A stretch of DNA of 64,000 bases from the NCBI GenBank assembly GCA_905250025.1, contig CAJNOJ010000023.1, positions 558,001 to 622,000 of the forward strand, written 5' to 3'. The notes below the pieces were generated by a model. It was not told the DNA's origin. It was given only the letters and a program-made list of their open reading frames with translations, and ran no database searches. Below are positions 24,043-34,956 of this stretch, piece after piece; within the stretch, counting starts at the first letter, position 1, and the number at the start of each line of letters is the position of its first letter. Source of the stretch: Adineta ricciae. Its lineage: Eukaryota; Rotifera; Eurotatoria; Adinetida; Adinetidae. The translations under genes were made by a program, and so were the position numbers.

Positions 24043-25372
24043 ATGTCATCTTCATCATCACCTCACAATCGACAAGATATCAAATATCGAGAGATTTGTA
24101 TCGCAAATATCAATAGATACACTGAACCTAATCGATTGTTGTAAGTATTCGAGTGTTGTAGTTGTCCTAATCGAACTCATATCTGTTTTCTAGAGCATAC
24201 TTTGAGCAATATGGTCGAATTGTACATTATAATTATACCTCACCGACAGGCGGCTATGTTTTCGTCACGTATGAAAAATCACAGATGGTCGATAATTGTA
24301 TAAGCAATGGGCCGCATTATCTCGACGAGCGACATTTGTAAAATGATTGTTCATGCCATTGGGGTTCTTTTGTCTTATTTGATTTTGTATATCTACATAG
24401 GTACGTTAAACGTGCTCTACCTATTGACGATGATCATCCTCGTGAACGATTTGAAACTACACGTGATCTGATGATTGTGATTGATTCTGATAATATGATC
24501 TTCAAACAAGCCCACTTTTTACAGCAACTCCGAGAATATTTCTCGTCCTATGGGCGAATCTACGCTTGTAAATATCAACACGAAGCAAATTTTGATTATA
24601 TTTTAGTTGAATTTGCGGATAAAGGTAAACGAAAACACATTGTCTGACAACTTTCACAACTTTCATTTAGATCCAGTCGATCGGATCATTCTTGATAAGC
24701 CACATCATTACAATGATCATGAGCTTGATGTGATGAAATATATTCAACCCAATATTGAATTAATGAATAAAAAGTATGTTCGCAAAAGCCGACAATCATC
24801 AACTGCCAAAGATGCCATTGATGATGATAATTATGAGTCGATCAATTCGTCGACTAATGCTTCTTCCAGATCGACGTCGAAAACAAAAGAGCCAATCAAT
24901 GAAGTAGATCTTCAGAATGAAGTCTTTCGTCTTCAAAGTGTTTTAAAAAGTCTGAACGAAGAATTTGATCTTAAGCAAAAACAATTAGAAGATACTTGCT
25001 GTCAACAATTGAAGCAATTGAGTGAAAATGCGACGAAAACAATGCGTCTACAACAAGATCTCGAACAAGGTATAGTCAGTCATGCACGATGAACTCGCAA
25101 TTGACTTTTGTTACCTTTTAGAATGTGCGAGACTATCAACTGAATATGAAACGTTGAAACAAGAGAACGATCTGCTCAATGAACAATATTTGACAGTCGA
25201 GTTGGAAAATTTCGAAATAACGTCTTATTATGAACAAAGTCTGAATGAAGAAAAAGCGAAAACAGCTCGATTAGAAGCTGAATACGCTGAAAAATTACAA
25301 CTATCAAATGTTAATCAATCTCTTCCGTCAGCTTTGACAGAAAAATCGTTCTCCACACCGGAGTCCAAGTAA
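24043..25372 (+). CDS. hnRNP-like protein: tandem RRMs plus C-terminal coiled coil
   Basis: Five or more exons starting at ATG 24043 (behind TATACTAG, 6 bases upstream) and ending at TAA 25372. RRM1: EICIANINRYTEPNRLLAYF then GGYVFVTYE. RRM2: DLMIVIDSDN, LREYFSSYGRIYACKYQ, FDYILVEFADKDPVDRIILD. The spacing and the VDRI-LDKPHH element resemble hnRNP A/B proteins, but RNP motifs are degenerate: RNP1 is GGYVFVTY in RRM1 and FDYILVEF in RRM2. After a Ser-rich linker, the last 160 residues are a coiled coil (LQNEVFRLQSVLKSLNEEFD, YEQSLNEEKAKTARLEAEY). It probably binds RNA and self-associates. The following gene has the same RRM plus coiled-coil plan, suggesting tandem duplication. Confidence 0.75.
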
Positions 25373-25503
25373 ATGTGAAAACAACATTGAATCATTTTAC
25401 TTTCGTTATGTTTTCATTTCTTCAACAAATGAATAAGCTTCGTTTGATTTTTTTATTAATATGTCAATGAAAAAGCAATAATTTCGGAGAAGATTTCTTT
25501 TCT

Positions 25504-25517
25504 GTTATAATTTTTAG
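25504..25517 (+). promoter_or_regulatory. Candidate spliced-leader acceptor of second RRM gene
   Basis: GTTATAATTTTTAG ends 11 bases before ATG 25529, in a 156-base gap after the previous stop. Confidence 0.45.
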
Positions 25518-25528
25518 ATTCTTCAAAA

Positions 25529-26808
25529 ATGACAGATAATAATGAATGGGTTATATTTATCAAAAACATTCCGTATGATATTACTGAAAATGGACTATCC
25601 GATTGGTGTATGACATTTGGTCCAGTGAAGGAATGCGCGTTGAAACGCGATAGATTCGGCCATTCACGCGGCTTTGCCTTCGTTTCGTTCGCAAATATTG
25701 ATGGTTATAATAATATATGTAAGAAAGAAATTATTTTCTTTACCGTTAGTTAAGAAAATGAACTATAAAGTTACTTTCTCCGTTTTGTTTGACTTGTCTT
25801 TCTTTCCGTCTCGAATGAGAATTCAACCATCTGATAGAATGTCTTCTATTGTATTCTCATATATAGGGAATCGATGGTCTTATTATTAAATTCGTCGACA
25901 AAAGGACTATTCCCGAGTTGATTTGATTGGGATGATCTATTCGTATCTCACACCGCAAAAGAACTCAGTATTTCGAAGATGATAAGCCAGATCATGTTGG
26001 TTAGTCACGCTGCCAATTCATAATCATCGCATGCATTCATATCAATTATGGGTGACATGTAGAGAAGGCATCTGTCGGGGGTGGATCTATGCTCGTTCCG
26101 TATGGAGAATTAGACAATGACGATGAAAATGAAGAAATAAAAAAAAAGAAATTTTTTCATACGATGTTGAGTGTCAGTAGTAATCAACTAAAACAAAGTC
26201 GAGAAAGAATATTCACTTCTCGCTGTAGAACGATCGTCGTTCACATTCACACTCGACGGAATTGATGTTTACGAATTTTTTGTGTATTTTCAGTATCATC
26301 TGGTCCGCATTCCTGTTCAGGTCGACCGTTAATAGTCAAATCAGCGAAGGAGCAAAAGAATTCAAACGATTCGCCATCCTATGCTTCGGATCAACAATCA
26401 CAAGCAACATCGTTCCTGTCGACTAATGATAACTTTAACTCGACTACGGTCGACAATGGTGTCGCATTTGATGATGAAAATCAGAATCATCTAGCAAATC
26501 TACGCGATGAATTGGAAGCGAATCTTGAATGCCTTCAAATCGCGCATGATCATGAAGTGAAAATTCTCAGTGAGAAACTTGCGAAGGAAAAGAAGCTTTA
26601 TCAAGATGCTCTTGAGTCGTACAAAGACGCTGAAGAAAACTTGACAAAAGCTCGAGAAGATAATATTCGAATACGCACATCCTTAATCAAAAATGTCATG
26701 CAAACATTCAACATTCGACGGAATTTAGCTCGTCAAATCAAAGAACAGATAACCAATTGTAGTCGAATTGAAGGACAGTGCGATGCGTTTCGACAACAAA
26801 CGACTTAA
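25529..26808 (+). CDS. RRM plus coiled-coil protein, possibly damaged
   Basis: Exon 1 encodes a good RRM start (WVIFIKNIPYDITENGL, then RGFAFVSFANIDG with a consensus RNP1). The natural continuation at 25868 (GIDGLIIKFVDKRTIPEL) is one base out of phase with the GTAAG donor at 25719 and runs into two in-frame TGA codons (25924-25926 and 25933-25935). Beyond them the same frame reopens (IRISHRKRTQYFEDDKPDH) and joins cleanly to exons at about 26064 and 26294, ending in a coiled coil (LRDELEANLECLQIAHDHEV) with TAA at 26808. An acceptor CGAAG near 25979 would skip the damaged part and keep frame, at the cost of the last RRM strands. It is either a truncated-RRM gene or a young pseudogene of the tandem pair. 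Confidence 0.55.
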
Positions 26809-29800
26809 ATACAATTTTAAAAATATTTCGTGTGAAGAAAATGTTTTCAATCAGTGTTTACTTCTTGCTTTCTATTCCAAACCTTGCATTAATAGAGAAC
26901 AGCTGTCGATGTTAATTACTGCAATAGTCTCTACTAATTCAACTCTTTCCAATTGTGTATCTCTAATTGATTCGTATCACTGAATCGTCGATGCTAACAT
27001 TTTGATAATGTCAATGTTGTTTTATAATTGACAAAGCCTGGATAAATAGCTAATATTGACTTTCAGGTTCTTTTCTCACTCGCAAGAAATACATAATTAA
27101 TTTTTCAAAATTCACAGTAAATAGTTACATGTGAAAATCAGAAAATAGGAGAAAAACTCAACTGAATCTAATGAGAGAACGTGTCAAGAGTTCTTTCCTC
27201 TTCTTCTCTCGTTGGAAACAAAAAGAAGAAAAAACGACTTTAGTCAATATATTTTCTATATGAATAACACTCAGGTTGTTTTCTGCTGTTCTGAAGGCCA
27301 GTTAGGCGACGATCAGATACAAAAAGACCCATATTTTCTTAATATTCCCAATGAGTAGTCATTCGAAGAGATATTTTCTTTGGAGATTCAGACTAAACAT
27401 CGAATTATCTAGTCCTTTGCGTTTATTCTAATCGATGAGTAAATATATTGATCAGTTGATTGATCAATGTGTCAAATGGTCTATTTTCACTGGGAAAAGT
27501 ATATCGATTTCTCATTGGCAATCAGAGCATAACAGAATCTAGTTCGTTTCGTCTGACATTTACATCACGCCGAAGCAAATACATCGTGAACGTCGAGTTT
27601 AGATAAAATATTTAATTAAAGAAAGTGATGCAAACCATGAATGATTCTCTTTCTTCTCTCTCACTCGGTCTTCTTTCTGTTAGTTACATATTCTACCATC
27701 TTGACATGAGATATTTTCTTTCGTGAATAACTAAAAACATAGAACATACTTAATCATGATAGATTTAATCAAATATAAGAAGATTTCAATGAATCAAACA
27801 TGACAATATAGGTAAGTAGAACAACAATACAACGAATATTACTCTTTATTCTTGCTTTTTCTGTTTGAAAACATCGATCCGTTTTGTTTCTTCGTAGTTC
27901 TATTTAAGCACCCATGACACTGCATTAGTTTGCCTTCGCCAGTCCTCATTTGAGAGAAGAACAACTCAGTTCTTCTATTCATGTTCCACTACGTCATATT
28001 GTATTTTTGTAGTCTGAAAAGGCCACTTATGTCTTTTCAAAACAATTTCCCGAACAAACCATTTCACTAATTCATGTCCGGACGACTAAACCTTTTAATA
28101 GATAGAATCTGTATATTCACCAGCGGATGGTTCTATTTTCATGAGCATAGAACTTTGTTCACTAACAAAATGCTATTTGTCATTCATTGTATTAGCCAAT
28201 AAAGAGAAAAGGAAAAGGCGAAGCGAAGACAGCGTTTGACGTACAACAACATATATTCAACGATATTATTCGTTGAAATTGACAATCAAACAACTAACCT
28301 CCTGGAAATTCTCCAGTAACATTTGGTTGGAAAAATAAATAAATAAAACTTCGGTTTATTTTCTCTTTGATCATCTTTGTAAATAAACCCTGAAAATATA
28401 TGTCAATATCTCCTTGTTTGTCATCTCAATTCCATTAATGCACTTCGAATGTCTTAGTCTTCTTTCTTTCTTTCTTTCTTCTTTTTGTTTTATAGAGAGA
28501 AGATGCATTTGACATAAAACATATATGCTCATGCTGTCCTTCTTCTTATTCCTTCATTGAGAATTCTTAGAAAAGCCTGAAAAATGACTTTATCATCTTA
28601 CAGATTTTATATGAATATTTGACTTGAACTAATTAAGTAACTTTTCTTTCTGCTCTTCTCCTTTTCCTTTTCCTTGTTCTCCTTCTTAGAATTAATCTGA
28701 AGTGCAAGACAAAACGTACGATACAGAAAACTTATGAAAATAGATATTCTCTCTCTCTCACTCTCTCAGGAGTTTCATACCACCAACGTGATCTGAAAGA
28801 ACAATGACAAGCTTGCGTTTAATTTTCGATTATATGAAATTATCATCGCCACGCTTTTCTTCATGTACACAACGACATGTTCTGTAAGACTCGAGAGTAT
28901 TGGGAGATACGGGAATATGAAATAAAAAAAGGAAAAGAGAGGGAGAGCAAAAGACGTGGAAACACTATATGTCAACCAGAAGAATTAGGACAACGAGTGT
29001 TTGCAAACGTTCGATGAATTAGTTATTATTCCAATCGCTTATTTTCTTGAAATTTTTTATTCTCTTATTAGATTAAAGTAAATCCATGTTATGCACACAA
29101 AATAATTATTTCTTTATGACGGGGCGAAGAAAAAGAAACGCTATTTTCTTGTTCGGAGTTTTTCTTCTTCTTCTCCTCTCTTTTAGTTTAGTTTCTAAAA
29201 GAAAAATACTATGATGATTCTATAAGCAAGATCTCAGCAAGCAGTTAGAAGAGAAGCAGAGAATGTGTGTTTGATAGCGAAGAAAAACTATTTGATCCTG
29301 CGGAAAAACTTCATCAATATTTGACGATTATCGATTATACAGTCGTGATCTCAACCTATCCTACATAATACCCAAATTAACAATTGAATACCATGAGTTT
29401 TCCAAACTGAAACGTGCGCATCAAGTTTTCCTCATTCTCGAACCATCTATTCAAGGTTAGTACATATCCGTCGAGATTATCTGGAAATTTTCATTTCGTG
29501 AAACAACCAGTAGGTACCATTTTGTCCTTCTAAGAAAAAAAAACAATCAAGTTTTGATGTTTGTTCGATCCTATATTAAGAATACATTAATGGTAAGAGA
29601 GATATAATATTAGAACCCATCGCATGTTTGAATAGTAGTGAAGATCAATGGGCATGATGAAACATTACTAATCTGATTAATTTGCGTGTATTCAATCATT
29701 CTTTGTAATAAGATACTAAATGCGAGTAGGCAAACAATTGGGTATGACAGCATCGAAAGATTTCAGTTCTATTTCGAAACTTGAGAGCGTCATGTCAAAT

Positions 29801-31236
29801 GTTAATTGTATCCCGTATGTTTGTGAAGAAAGTTTCCAACTAATGATTGATAGTTCGGTTGCTAAGTAGGAATAGATGACAGTTTACCATTAATATCGAG
29901 TAGTAAATGAAAGAAACAAAATATATATACAAAACGCTCTTCTTGTTTCACTTTTCAATAGACGACAGTCACAATGAAGTACTATAAAACGAGAAATGTG
30001 ATTAAGCTATTCATATGACTTGATAATGAACTCCATGTGTCATATTTGTAAGAACAGGGGAAAAAACGAGTGATGCCTAGAAGACTTGACAATTCATAAG
30101 GTGCTTTTCCTGTATACATTAGGTTAATTTTCTTTTTTCTCTCTTTCTATTCGATCAGAAACCGTCAACGTTGTTAAAAAAACTTATCAAATACGTGAAA
30201 GCCACAGAATCTGTTCGTGATATTACAAAAGTGCATTTATTCGCAGCAGGCGGGTGTTGAAGCACGCATACATCTTTTAATCATATTAAGGAATGCTAAT
30301 ACAACGGCAATGAAAAATGAGAAGCAATCCATGATCAGTCGATTTAGAAGAAAGTAAAAAAAAGTTACTAGTTGTGTGTTACAACAGAAAGATTATTAAA
30401 TGAGAGTGTCTTGCAGATCTCAGTGACAAGATGTCATAGGAAACAAACGAACTCATGCACATCCTTTGTTCGTAAGTTAAGACAAGACAGTTTTACCATC
30501 GACCATGATTCAATTTTCGATAAACAATATCTTGTTTTTTCAATACTTAGAGATACAGTTGTTGTACATGTGGACAAATATGTTGTTCGACTTTCCTACA
30601 GATGGTTTTATCTGTTCCCGTGTCGTCGATATAATCAGCAGCTGGAAGCACTATCGATTCGGATCAGCACTTTATTGATTAGAAATAGCTCTCTCTAATG
30701 GACAAATGATTTCTTTTCATAGACTTCTTGACAGAATATCATTTCCTCTATCTCTCTCGCGCTTACTCGCTTTTCCCCTTTGGACATTGCCAGTAATGAA
30801 GAAAAGTAATCAGTTAATTTGTTATTGTAGATCTAAGTATCTAATTACATCGTTTCAACTAATGGAGCAAAATGTGTCGACATCGATTATCATTAAATGA
30901 AATGAATCTATTATTTTTCTATACGTGAGATACATAATTCATCTGCCTATTAATAATAGAAAACTGCCACTTGTCCTGAAACATAGAACAGAAACAAAAG
31001 ACTTGTCGATAATTACTTGCAGAAAATCATGTTGCCGTCTGCCTCAAGCAAAATAGTCAGGTTATTGTTTTTTTTCTCTATCGAGCGTTGTTAGTATATA
31101 ATCATCATTCTGATCGCAGTTTTCTTTCAGATGAAAATCGTACAACATAGATGAACTGATGTGTCATTTGGATTTTACTTTTAGACCATCGTCTTTCAAG
31201 TCTTCCTTTTATTAACCACTAAACAAAAAATTAACC
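26809..31236. other. 4.4 kb gene-poor region
   Basis: No gene supported on either strand. Open frames present (such as 30372-30698 and 30706-30900, plus) lack coding texture, homology and splice partners. It holds pyrimidine tracts and microsatellites. It lies upstream of P2X and may hold its distal regulatory sequence or a decayed gene. The last part carries a TTACTTTTAG acceptor about 55 bases before the P2X start. Confidence 0.45.
28461..28492. repeat. (CTTT)n-like pyrimidine microsatellite
   Basis: Repeated CTTT units (CTTCTTTCTTTCTTTCTTTC) in the gene-poor region. Further CT-rich tracts lie near 28660 and 28750. Confidence 0.75.
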
Positions 31237-33517
31237 ATGTCGATTGGAGGGGCAGTTGTTAAAGTACATTGTTTACCGTTTCGAGAGTATTTCTCTGTCG
31301 ACAACATCAAGTCAACGCTTCGTGGCTTTGTTTACGAATATGAAACACCGAAAATTGTCACTATTCATTCAATATCAAGTAAAGTTCAGCCGATCGGCAA
31401 GTTTCGCTTGCAGTTCCCGAACATTTTCTTCTCTTAGTTGCATTGATGTGTCGGTTGATCCAGTTGCTCATTTTAATCTATGGAATTGCATATTTAATGA
31501 TTCATAAAAAAGGTTATCAAGAAACTGATACATCAATCATTTCCTCGATTACATTGAAAGTTAAAGTAAATACACGAACGAAGGGAAAAAAGACGCATTC
31601 ATCATATGAAATATTTCTGCTTATTTTCACTAGGGTATTGGCTACAATCAAACCAGTGACAATCATACATTAGTTATTGATGGTGCCGGTATGTGAAATG
31701 AAAGAATAGCTTAGTCATTCTGATTTACTTCGATTAGATTATATTGTTCCACCCCAAGAAAACAATGCGCTGTTTTTAATGACCAATTTCATTCGAACTG
31801 ACCAAGAACATAAAACATGTTCGGGTAAGCGTCCGATGCGTATGCTCAACAAATAGTATCAGCGATTTTCGATTGTAGAATCTATTTATGAAAAACATAC
31901 AATATGTTACAATGATACTGATTGTGAAAGAAATAAAAACTCTCAACAAGTAAGTCTTTACTGTGTTTTTGGTTTCATTGTTACTATGCTGTGTTTCATC
32001 TAATTTAGGCGAATGGAAAATGGACTGGTAAATCGATTTGAGAATTCACGATCTTTTTCAGCTCATCGCCGTTTGCATATAGGTCGTTGTCTGGGTAATA
32101 AGAATTCTTCTATCAAAGGTCGATGTGAATTGGAGGGCTGGTGTCCCGTTGAGAATGATGTTGATATACCGAATCCGATACGAGATGCATTGAACTTTAC
32201 AATATTTGTCAAGAACTTTATTGAATTTCCACGCTTCAAAGTCATTCGGAAGAATATACAGTTCGATGCAAACTACCTGAAAAGTTGTAAATACGATCCG
32301 GTTGAACATAAAATATGTCCGATACTTCGTGTTGGGACATTACTTGATATCGTCGAGCGAGATCCGGAAGAACAAAATCGAATGTTAAAACTGGGTGGTG
32401 TTATACGCGTGAAAATCGATTGGAATTGTAATTTAGACAAGCCATTGAATTTCTGTCTACCAGAATACTCGTTTAAACGTCTGGATGCAGCCTATAATGA
32501 ATCGAAGTTTTCCTATGGATTTAATTTTCGGTAGGAAACGCAAGAAAAGTCAGATCTGATATATTTTCGATATTTATAGATTTGCATCACATTGGAAATA
32601 CCAATTCCGTTCATATAGAACATTAACTAAAGCTTACGGCCTTCGTTTTATCATATCTGTAAGTTAAATGAGAATACCGTAATGCGCCTACCCTTCAAAG
32701 TCAACTTCTTAGATTACACTAAAAATAGAGAGAGAGAGTTCTTTCCTCAGGTCGTCATACTCTGACAAATCGTGCATAGTAATGCTGTTTTCGTGTAATT
32801 TAGGTGAGCGGTCATGCTGGCAAATTTGATTTGATAACACTCACGTTGAATATCGGTTCACTGATTGGTATTCTTGGCTTAGCAACATTTATCTGTGACA
32901 TCGTTGCCTTATATGTTCATCGTCAATCGGATGTGTATCGTCAACAAAAATTTCAAGATGTTGATTTGAATCTATTACAATTAGAAACATTGAATAATCT
33001 TCCATTGAATATGATGAGTGATGATGCTAAAGAAATGCACGTGAATCACATCGAACAAGCGATCTTAACGGATCACATTACCGACAAAAACGATTCCTTA
33101 GGCAATGTAGAAAGTCCGTACAAAGAGAGATTTCGACGAAACAGCTTAACCAATCAAGATGTGTATGATGACATATCGTCAACGTCGAAAAGCACAAACC
33201 AACAATCCACGCCCATGTTAATCTACGGTACTTATCATCAACAAAAACTAGGACTGACCAATTCCGTTAATGATAGCCCGTTGTCCTTATCGTCAGTTAA
33301 ACAAAGACGAAATCAGACGAATCGACCGTCGCAATTACGATTTCCGCAAAATGATAAGACTCAATTGTACGATAAGACCAATATTGTCTATGTCGATGAC
33401 GATACACCAGATTTGAACGAACCAGTAGAAGACAGAAACTGTTTGAATTATAATCTGTCACCAAACCATAATGAACAGCCGAATCGAATATCGCCTAAGA
33501 TCGAAACCTACTTATAA
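31237..33517 (+). CDS. P2X purinoceptor, ATP-gated cation channel
   Basis: Nine exons (31237-31378, 31438-31565, 31634-31688, 31738-31824, 31879-31949, 32009-32027, 32062-32530, 32580-32658, 32804-33517) sum to 587 aa. N-terminus has the Y-x-T-x-K element (YETPK). TM1 is LIQLLILIYGIAYLMIH. The ectodomain has exactly ten cysteines, the expected disulfide set. ATP contacts are present: KVK after TM1, YGFNFRF, and the Lys of LTKAYGLRF. TM2 is IGSLIGILGLATFICDIVALYV. All these are family hallmarks, so it should be a functional plasma-membrane channel. Unusual is the C-terminal tail of about 200 residues (vertebrate P2X4 is 388 aa in total); it is polar and Ser/Asn/Asp-rich with no recognised domain. 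The whole tail is in the last exon. Confidence 0.96.
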
Positions 33518-33996
33518 AAACGGACTAAGTTTGCTCTGGGTCAGCAGTTTGAATATTTCTTGTGATCGAAGAAAATCTCACAGCATAAGACAGTAATTTT
33601 TCGATCGATCAACAAAATGACTTGAACTCAATGTTTACAAATCGTTTTCTGTAATAAATAAATAAATGTTCTTCTACAATTGTTTTCATAGTCGAAGTCT
33701 AGAATAAAATAGCCTTGATAACTTATTTAGTACAGCAAACTTTCACCCACACTGACAAATCGCTCAAGGATGCACTAATCGACCTATCGTGCACAGAATG
33801 CACGTAGATCTTCGATACAATGTCCAACGGAGATGCAATTAGAATAATATATATTATCGAAGGTCTTTTTATCGATTGAGTATATCTGGATAATGTCGAT
33901 GCCGAGTTTATGGTTAGCACAGATGCATATCGGTATCACACGTAGCTTTTTTATTGGAAAAGTAAACAAATTAGTATGATAAGAACTGTAAAGGAA
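33518..33996. other. Convergent 3' spacer, P2X / CEP290-like gene
   Basis: Contains AATAAA copies at 33653-33665 that serve P2X. Short minus-strand open frames here have no support. Confidence 0.45.
33653..33658 (+). terminator. Poly(A) signal of P2X
   Basis: AATAAATAAATAAA about 135 bases after the P2X stop. Confidence 0.5.
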
Positions 33997-34602
33997 TCAA
34001 TTAGGTTTCCCGGTGATTTTCGGATATGGTATACCAAGTCGAGAGCTGAGCATTTGGACGGTTTTTTCATATTCATGATTGAGATTGTTGGCTTGCTGAA
34101 GTGCATATTTCAAATCTTCGATTTCTTCGAAGAAATTTCCGTCAAGAGCACTGATTTCTTTCTTCATACGTTCGTATCGTTCTTCGAATTTCTCCATACG
34201 TTTTTGAGCGGATAATGCTCGTCGTTCTGCTTGCTCTTTCTCTTTCTCACATTGGTTTAGTCGACGTTCATAATCATTGATACGTCCCGATGAAGGTGAT
34301 TTTCGTTGTTCATGGATTGTTTCGTTTTCATATTTTTTCAGCAGATCATTTTGAGCTTTTAAAAGACGATGCAGACGCATTTGCTCTTCGGACGGATGTT
34401 TTCCTACGGAAGGATTTGGTCGTGGTTGAACGACAATATCTGTTTGACATGATATCGAACATGAACGCAAATGATCATGATCTTGAGTGGCAACTTGTTT
34501 CTCCAGATAGTGAATATGTCGTTTTAAGTCAGCAATTTTCGTTTTCAATCGTGCATTTTCATGATGCAGAAACGCACACATATGAATCGGTGGCATATCC
34601 AT
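33997..34602 (-). CDS. Short intronless gene like the CEP290 C-terminus
   Basis: A single 201-codon frame. The best island is FFEEIEDLKY followed by a coil and LSSRLGIPYP; human CEP290 ends its coiled coil with FFEEIEDLKY...LSEQLGVEL, 10 of 10 identical in the first block. The rest is heptad-rich (RLNQCEKEKEQAERRALSAQ, MEKFEERYERMKKEISALD), with a central Ser/Pro linker. Full CEP290 is about 2,480 aa, yet here an acceptor (CTTATTCAG) lies 18 bases before the ATG and the only gene upstream on this strand is C2CD3, so I see a stand-alone tail gene. CEP290 builds the ciliary transition zone. Possible readings: a fission of CEP290, a partial duplicate, or a distinct small paralogue. Confidence 0.7.
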   Translation of the reverse strand: MDMPPIHMCAFLHHENARLKTKIADLKRHIHYLEKQVATQDHDHLRSCSISCQTDIVVQPRPNPSVGKHPSEEQMRLHRLLKAQNDLLKKYENETIHEQRKSPSSGRINDYERRLNQCEKEKEQAERRALSAQKRMEKFEERYERMKKEISALDGNFFEEIEDLKYALQQANNLNHEYEKTVQMLSSRLGIPYPKITGKPN

Positions 34603-34956
34603 GATAGACGATATTCATATCTGAATAAGAAGAACAAATCCGTCGTAGAAATACTAAGTCTAGAAATTTTATTTCAGCACACAAAGATTTATCTGAACTT
34701 GAAGAAAAATATATATCAAAAATGTTCTTTTTGCTAAAACAAAATCATGCTTTTCTGTTGTAATCAAACTAATTCTATTGATGTTGATCACGCTTTTTTA
34801 TTGTTCACTTTTGATATGTCGAAAGTACATGGCCGTTGAAGTGAAGATGATTTTTCAATGAATAATTGCCTCGGGAGACATCGTATTATGGTCTGTAGTG
34901 GCGTCATTCATCGAATAAGCTACAATAAAAATTTTAATAATGAAAAGCAGAAATGA
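34603..34956. other. Spacer C2CD3 / CEP290-like
   Basis: 354 bases between two same-strand genes. AT-rich; no gene seen. It ends with the acceptor before the CEP290-like start. Confidence 0.45.

Noticed and set aside
30372-30900. Two plus-strand frames in the gene-poor region
   Set aside because: No domain, no conserved motif, and no donor/acceptor pair that extends either frame.
34290-34604. 104-codon plus-strand frame
   Set aside because: Antisense shadow of the CEP290-like gene.
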